From the NCBI GenBank assembly GCA_024696945.1, contig JAILGF010000186.1:1-35356 (forward strand): DNA of 35,356 nucleotides. The letters are read 5' to 3'. The DNA is from Lachnospiraceae bacterium. Lineage in GTDB: Bacteria > Bacillota > Clostridia > Lachnospirales > Lachnospiraceae. The translations under genes were made by a program, and so were the position numbers. The notes beneath the pieces are model-generated. The model did not search any database. It was not told the origin of the DNA and saw nothing but the letters and a program-made list of their open reading frames with translations. This document shows, piece after piece, positions 31,279 to 35,356 of the stretch (position 1 is its first letter; every line of letters begins with the position of its first letter).

Positions 31279-32079
31279 ATGAGTGAAATAAAAAAATGTG
31301 TTACAAAAGACTTTGAAATGGAGTACTTTGTATTTGGAAACGGTCCGAATAATTTTGTAATAATTCCGGGACTCAGTGTACAGAGTGTAATGGGTGCTAA
31401 GGATTCGATAGAAGAAGAATACAAAATTATGACAGCAGACTTTACTACATATGTTTTTGACAGAAGGAAAAGTCTGCCCGGTAAGTATTCTATTCATGAA
31501 ATGGCTGAAGATACTGTATTAGTTATGAATCAGCTCGGCTTAAGTGATATATATCTTTTCGGAGCTTCCCAAGGGGGGATGATATCCATGGATATAGCCA
31601 TTCATCATCCGGATCTTGTTAAGAAGCTTGTCTTGGGATCAACCTCTTCACATGTAAATCCAAAACAGATGGGCATCATAGAAAAGTGGATAGATTATGC
31701 GGAAAAAGGAGATGTAATAAATCTCTCGTTAAATTTTGGAGAAGTATTATATCCTAAAGATGTGTTTGAGCAATATAGGGATTATTTTATAGAAAACGGT
31801 AAAACATTTACAAAAAGTGAATTAAAAAGATTTATAGTTCTGGCTGAGGCAATTAAAGATTATGATCTGTCGAAGCAGGTAAAAGATATTCAATGCCCGA
31901 CATTGGTTATCGGGTCGTATGAAGATGCGGTTCTTGATTCCGACGATACCATGGAAATAGCACAGAACCTTGATTTCAGATCTGATTTTAGGCTGTTTAT
32001 GTATAAAGGATATGGTCATGCTGCTTATGATACTGCTCCTGACTATAGAAAAAGAATCTATGAATTTATGAAGATGTAA
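31279..32079 (+). CDS. Alpha/beta hydrolase
   Basis: 266 residues. The nucleophile elbow GASQGGM holds the catalytic Ser, preceded by FVIIPGLSVQSVMG (oxyanion region). The C-terminal GYGHAAYDT holds the catalytic His, and LVIGSYEDAVLD the likely Asp. There is no signal peptide, so it acts in the cytoplasm on a small ester, amide or similar substrate that cannot be named. ATG 31279 has TTGAGGA correctly placed. The gene has a relic twin upstream of the polymerase. Confidence 0.9.
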   Translation: MSEIKKCVTKDFEMEYFVFGNGPNNFVIIPGLSVQSVMGAKDSIEEEYKIMTADFTTYVFDRRKSLPGKYSIHEMAEDTVLVMNQLGLSDIYLFGASQGGMISMDIAIHHPDLVKKLVLGSTSSHVNPKQMGIIEKWIDYAEKGDVINLSLNFGEVLYPKDVFEQYRDYFIENGKTFTKSELKRFIVLAEAIKDYDLSKQVKDIQCPTLVIGSYEDAVLDSDDTMEIAQNLDFRSDFRLFMYKGYGHAAYDTAPDYRKRIYEFMKM

Positions 32080-32137
32080 ATTATGTTTTTACTAAATCGT
32101 ATGGAAGTTTAGTTTTGAAGCTAATTGAGGAAACATT

Positions 32138-32749
32138 ATGCTTAACAGAGAAGATATGCTGGAATTGACAAGGAGAATGAATCTGTCAAGAAACTGCTTC
32201 TTCAGGATCGCAGGAAGCTACAGAGATAAGGAAGGTATTGATGAAGGAAGCTTTAATACTTCATTCCTAAAACTGAACCAGAGAGATAAAATAAAAAATA
32301 TTGAGATAGCTAAAACCGTGGTGTTTGCCGAAACCAATGTAGAATTACAGGAGTTTGATATAACGGGGAAAGACGGTAACAAGGCAGAATTCAGGAGTAT
32401 GCTGGAGGCTCTGAAGGAGTGTGGGCTTAAAAACGATGCGCTGCTTGATGTTTTTTATGATATAATGAGTGAAAGATATGTAACACAATTCAAGCCGGAA
32501 AATGATTTTGGCATATTCATGTTTTATGGTTCTTATGATATTAAGGTTAAAGCCTCTGATAAAGAATACATGGATGACTCCGAGGAGGTGTACAGTTTCT
32601 TGATCTGTGCTGTCTGTCCGGTATATGATGACTATGATCCGGGCTTGCCGGAATGTGGGTTTCTTTATCCTTCATTTAAGGACAGGAGTATGGATGCGGA
32701 GCATATTGCTGTTATGGGTGAAACAAAGTTCATGCCGTGTAAATTATGA
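32138..32749 (+). CDS. DUF4317 family protein, shortened
   Basis: 203 residues. The N-terminus (REDMLELTRRMNLSRNCFFR, then IAGSYRD), the middle DVFYDIMSERY and EEVYSFLICAVCPVYDDY, then CGFLYPSFKDRS, follow the pattern of DUF4317 proteins of Clostridia. Those are, from memory, close to 400 residues, so the C-terminal half is missing here and the last 19 residues do not fit the pattern. A genuine short form or a truncated gene are both possible. Function of the family unknown. It starts 58 bases after the hydrolase, with TGAGGA upstream. Confidence 0.75.
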   Translation: MLNREDMLELTRRMNLSRNCFFRIAGSYRDKEGIDEGSFNTSFLKLNQRDKIKNIEIAKTVVFAETNVELQEFDITGKDGNKAEFRSMLEALKECGLKNDALLDVFYDIMSERYVTQFKPENDFGIFMFYGSYDIKVKASDKEYMDDSEEVYSFLICAVCPVYDDYDPGLPECGFLYPSFKDRSMDAEHIAVMGETKFMPCKL

Positions 32750-32752
32750 TTT

Positions 32753-32914
32753 GTGAAGGAAAATCCCCTTTTGCTGGTCGGCCATATTGTAGGCAGTACG
32801 CTGGTTATTTGTCTTATAAGCTTTGCTATTTATATGGTTTATGATATGATAACCAGACCTATTTTTAACTTGATCGATAGGAAGTGGAAAAATAAGAGGA
32901 AATATGAGGTATAA
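32753..32914 (+). CDS. Possible small single-pass membrane protein, 53 residues
   Basis: A frame from GTG 32753 (or TTG 32751) to TAA 32912-32914 encodes one hydrophobic segment (LVGHIVGSTLVICLISFAIY) followed by a basic tail (RKWKNKRKYEV), the positive-inside layout of a small membrane protein. It starts four bases after the DUF4317 stop. There is no clear ribosome binding site, so coupled translation would be needed. It may also be the tail of a once longer protein. Confidence 0.4.
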   Translation: MKENPLLLVGHIVGSTLVICLISFAIYMVYDMITRPIFNLIDRKWKNKRKYEV

Positions 32915-32946
32915 TGTTGTTTAATAAATAAGTCATGGAGGCAGGT

Positions 32947-33018
32947 ATGATAAAGAAGCTCGATTTTGAACTGCCGGATGAATAAGTATTTTGGACTAAA
33001 GTGACAGAAAGAGAGGTA
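32947..33018 (+). pseudogene. Short broken frame ahead of the fucosidase
   Basis: After GGAGG, ATG 32947 encodes MIKKLDFELPDE and stops at TAA 32983; reading on in frame gives VFWTKVTEREV and a second stop at 33018. The composition looks coding on both sides of the first stop, suggesting the start of a gene broken by a nonsense change. Alternatively it is a 12-codon leader peptide. With the preceding small frame it accounts for the 273-base gap. Confidence 0.3.
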
Positions 33019-33022
33019 TAGG

Positions 33023-34489
33023 ATGGCGGCGACTTTTGAACCTACTTTTGAATCATTGAGGACATATGAATGCCCGGAATGGTTCAGAGATGTAAAATTC
33101 GGGATATGGAGCCATTGGGGGCCGCAATCGGTTCCCATGTGCGGAGACTGGTATGCCAGAAATATGTATATCCAGGGAACGGAGCAGTACGAATATCATC
33201 TAAGGACATATGGACATCCTTCAAAGTTTGGTTATAAGGATATCTGTGCCTTATGGCATGCCGAAAACTTTGACCCTGATGCCCTGATGGAAAAGTATTT
33301 TAAGGCAGGAGCCAGATACTTTGTAGCACAGGCAACACATCATGACCATTTCTTTAACTTTAGATCAAAATATAACCGTTTTAACAGCCTAGAGGTAGGC
33401 CCGCACAAGGATATATGCGGAATGTGGAAGGCAGCAGCAAAGAAATACAACCTGCCTTTCGGAATGACGGAGCATCTGGGAGCTTCATTTTCCTGGTGGC
33501 GTTCAAATAAGGGAAGTGACACCTATGGCCCGTATGCAGGGGTTCCATATGATGGAAACGATCCTGCTTACAGGGACTTTTATCATGACAATTATGAACA
33601 TGTGACAAAGCCCGGCGAGGATGACAGTAAATGTTTGTGGCTCACTAAAAACGAGAAATTCCATGAATACTGGCTTAACGTCATGAAGGAGATAATTGAC
33701 GGATATCAGCCTGACCTGCTCTATTCTGACAGTTGGCTTCCGTTTGAGGAAGAAAACAATCTGGAAGACAAAAATGACAATCTGTACAGGTATGGCCTTG
33801 AGGCAGTTTCATATCTGTATAATTCAACCATAGAGCGTTATAGTAAAAATACCGCAGTATATACTCAAAAGCACCGCGACGAAAGAATATACAAGGTCGG
33901 TGTGCTTGACATGGAACGAAGCCAATTGCCTGATATCAGCCCCGTACCCTGGCAGTCTGAGACCTGTATAGGCGGATGGTTCTATGACAAAAAGGCACAT
34001 TATAAGACTCCTAGACATATTATTGATATTTTGATCGACAGCATTGCAAAAAACGGAACATTACTTTTAAATATCCTTCAGCGTCCTGACGGAACCATTG
34101 ACGAACAAGCAGACTGGATACTTTCAGAACTGGCAGATTGGTTTGCGATAAACAGTGAAGCGGTATATGGTACCAGACCTTTCAGAGTTTCCGGCGAAGG
34201 TCATTCTCATGTTATTATCGAAGGCTTCCGCGAAGAGCAGGTTGACTGGCAGGATGATGATTTCCGTTTTGTTCAGAAGGACGGTAATGTTTATGCCTTT
34301 ATCATGAAAGGCGACCATAATAAAACTGCGGTCATCAAATCACTTAAACCGGAGGAAACAGTTAAAAATATTGAATACTTAGGAATCGGACCGGTGCAAT
34401 TTGTTCAGCACTCCGGAGTTGTTATAGTGGATCTTCCTGACAGAAGAGATACACATATGCCGGGAGTATTAAAAATATCTTTAGAATAA
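33023..34489 (+). CDS. Alpha-L-fucosidase, GH29
   Basis: 488 residues. WFRDVKFGIWSHWGPQSVP, the His pair in QATHHDHFFNF, FGMTEHLGASFSWW and PDLLYSDSWLPFEE follow the GH29 fold, the last holding the probable nucleophile Asp. SIAKNGTLLLNI and EAVYGTRPF are also typical of the family. A C-terminal beta domain follows. There is no signal peptide, so the enzyme should act inside the cell on imported fucosylated oligosaccharides. AGAGAGGTATAGG precedes ATG 33023. No fucose transporter or catabolic genes lie within the window. Confidence 0.92.
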   Translation: MAATFEPTFESLRTYECPEWFRDVKFGIWSHWGPQSVPMCGDWYARNMYIQGTEQYEYHLRTYGHPSKFGYKDICALWHAENFDPDALMEKYFKAGARYFVAQATHHDHFFNFRSKYNRFNSLEVGPHKDICGMWKAAAKKYNLPFGMTEHLGASFSWWRSNKGSDTYGPYAGVPYDGNDPAYRDFYHDNYEHVTKPGEDDSKCLWLTKNEKFHEYWLNVMKEIIDGYQPDLLYSDSWLPFEEENNLEDKNDNLYRYGLEAVSYLYNSTIERYSKNTAVYTQKHRDERIYKVGVLDMERSQLPDISPVPWQSETCIGGWFYDKKAHYKTPRHIIDILIDSIAKNGTLLLNILQRPDGTIDEQADWILSELADWFAINSEAVYGTRPFRVSGEGHSHVIIEGFREEQVDWQDDDFRFVQKDGNVYAFIMKGDHNKTAVIKSLKPEETVKNIEYLGIGPVQFVQHSGVVIVDLPDRRDTHMPGVLKISLE

Positions 34490-34502
34490 ACAGAGGTTGT
34501 TA

Positions 34503-35114
34503 ATGGGTATAGTAATATCAAAATTATCTGAAACAGATTTAACCGACGATATTATTGATAAAGTCTTGTACGATGGGTTAGAGGATACCGGAGGAGATGC
34601 GGACTGCATTATTGTGCTCGGTAGTAAAAAGGCATCCAAATACCGCATTCCGGTCGCAGTCAATGCGTATAAACAAGGCCGATCATCAAAAATAATATTG
34701 TGTGGAGGATCGGTCAGAGACTTTGACACCGGGAAAATGAGCGAAGCAGAGCATATGTGCATAATGGCGGAAAGCTTAGGCGTAAAGAGAGATGACATTA
34801 TCCTGGATGATATATCTCAGAATACGGTGGAGAATATACTTCAATCACTGGTTTTATTACAAAGACATTTTTGGTTGAACAGTGTTAGAAGAGTGCTGCT
34901 TGTCACAGCCTCATATCATATGCGTAGAAGCTTTCGGATTGCAAAATATCTTTTCCCGGAGCATATAGAGATCATTCCTTGCCCCGTGAGTGATGACAAC
35001 ACGGGCAGGGATAACTGGATGAACACGGATCTGGGACGTGAAAGAGCTACAACTGAAGTTAAAAAATTGATTACTTTTGTAAAAAACGGTGTTTTTCCGG
35101 ATTTTGAGGTATAA
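34503..35114 (+). CDS. YdcF family (DUF218) protein
   Basis: 203 residues. DCIIVLGSKKASKYRIPVAV, KIILCGGSVRD, EAEHMCIMAESLGV, DISQNTVENI and LLVTASYHMRRSFRIA are the standard DUF218/YdcF blocks. There is no membrane segment, unlike the SanA/ElyC branch, so it is probably cytoplasmic. E. coli YdcF binds SAM but the role is unknown. ATG 34503 with AGAGG upstream is preferred over TTG 34497. It follows the fucosidase after 13 bases and precedes the broken PAP2 gene by 6, so the three formed one operon. Confidence 0.88.
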   Translation: MGIVISKLSETDLTDDIIDKVLYDGLEDTGGDADCIIVLGSKKASKYRIPVAVNAYKQGRSSKIILCGGSVRDFDTGKMSEAEHMCIMAESLGVKRDDIILDDISQNTVENILQSLVLLQRHFWLNSVRRVLLVTASYHMRRSFRIAKYLFPEHIEIIPCPVSDDNTGRDNWMNTDLGRERATTEVKKLITFVKNGVFPDFEV

Positions 35115-35120
35115 GAATCT

Positions 35121-35216
35121 ATGGATATAGATATTTTGTTGGGTTTACAGGATTTCAGAAATGGAGCGGGAAGCTGTTTAGCGGATTTCTTATCCAAGAT
35201 GACATATTTCGGAGAA
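35121..35216 (+). pseudogene. PAP2-family phosphatase gene, cut after 32 codons
   Basis: The first 32 codons (DIDILLGLQDFRNGAGSCLA, then DFLSKMTYFGE) resemble the N-terminus of PAP2 superfamily membrane phosphatases of Lachnospiraceae. From 35217 the DNA is the end of an insertion element and the frame runs on as unrelated sequence to a stop near 35321. The active-site motifs of PAP2 would lie downstream, beyond the window. Confidence 0.6.
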
Positions 35217-35356
35217 GTGAACTACTCGGCTACAAGTAACCGAGCTTCCTGCTTCAACCACTACTGCGTTGGCTACGATATACATAACTCAGCGTCTTAC
35301 ACAGTGTCCACAGGCGTATAAGTTAGGACAGTTCCTGCCCTACGGAATATTTGGCT
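35217..35356 (-). mobile_element. End of an IS200/IS605-type element (tnpB side), continuing past the right edge
   Basis: The boundary begins GTGAACTACTCGGCTA. A stem-loop, CTCGGCTA (35225-35232) with TAACCGAG (35237-35244) around CAAG, lies next to it, as at the tnpB end of IS605-type elements in Clostridia. Read on the minus strand, hairpin then GTAGTTCAC is the usual 3' end, where the guide RNA (omega/reRNA) scaffold meets flanking DNA. The other end lies outside the window. Confidence 0.65.
35297..35356 (-). CDS. tnpB: TnpB C-terminal end (partial)
   Basis: On the minus strand the frame is open from the window edge for 19 codons and ends at TAA (35297-35299). The visible residues SQIFRRAGTVLTYTPVDTV resemble the C-terminal tails of IS200/IS605 OrfB (TnpB) proteins, which often end in a GTxxxTPVxT string. 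TnpB is an RNA-guided nuclease that helps the element persist. Only 19 residues are visible, so the call leans on the neighbouring hairpin and boundary. A guide RNA overlapping 35217-35296 would be expected. Confidence 0.5.
   Translation of the reverse strand, partial: SQIFRRAGTVLTYTPVDTV

Overview
The window looks like a chromosomal segment of a plant-fibre-degrading Lachnospiraceae (Butyrivibrio/Pseudobutyrivibrio type). This rests on low-GC Firmicute ribosome binding sites and sigma-A-type promoters, a GH5/CBM2 endoglucanase, a GH29 fucosidase, DUF4367, DUF4317 and YolD proteins, and a Y-family polymerase with a Gram-positive-style clamp motif. All convincing genes read on the plus strand except the tail of an insertion element at the right edge. 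The taxon is an inference.

Layout. 1-1285: 3' part of a GC-richer membrane (ABC-2-like) protein. 1.3-8.1 kb: an AT-rich island with a broken remnant, a small anchored protein, a three-gene FtsX/MacB-type ABC transporter, an ECF sigma factor with a DUF4367 anti-sigma-like partner and a secreted protein, and a lipoprotein. 8.2-9.5 kb: an AAA ATPase/DUF4143 gene with an inverted repeat over its promoter and a terminator behind it. 9.5-11.8 kb: a second ECF sigma factor overlapping a membrane-anchored serpin. 11.8-13.3 kb: an Orn/Lys/Arg decarboxylase. 13.3-16.06 kb: a two-gene unit of a radical SAM enzyme and a membrane zinc-ribbon protein ending in six Cys-Ala repeats plus GGGRAGC; a terminator closes it. 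16.1-21.5 kb: MATE transporter, anchored CBM2-GH5 cellulase, a REP-like repeat, nicotinate phosphoribosyltransferase and a strong terminator. 21.5-28.5 kb: MBL-fold hydrolase, MazG, two tandem 16-17 bp palindromes, an ATPase/DUF234 gene with a nuclease-like tail, a hypothetical gene, histidine phosphatase, HAD, EamA transporter and HD-domain protein. 28.5-32.9 kb: Y-family polymerase, YolD, AlkZ-like protein, alpha/beta hydrolase and a shortened DUF4317 protein; the polymerase leader contains the fused head and tail of a deleted second hydrolase gene. 33-35.4 kb: GH29 fucosidase, YdcF, and a PAP2 gene cut after 32 codons by the tnpB end of an IS200/IS605-type element.

The strongest candidates for undescribed biology are (1) the radical SAM enzyme with the (Cys-Ala)6-tailed membrane protein, suggesting post-translational modification of a membrane-anchored substrate, (2) the serpin fused to an anti-sigma-like N-terminus and overlapping an ECF sigma gene, suggesting protease sensing, with a perfect 18-bp palindrome between the sigma gene's Shine-Dalgarno and its start codon, and (3) the AAA-ATPase/PD-(D/E)XK-like genes that each follow palindromic DNA. 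All are inferred from sequence reading alone; no database search was possible.
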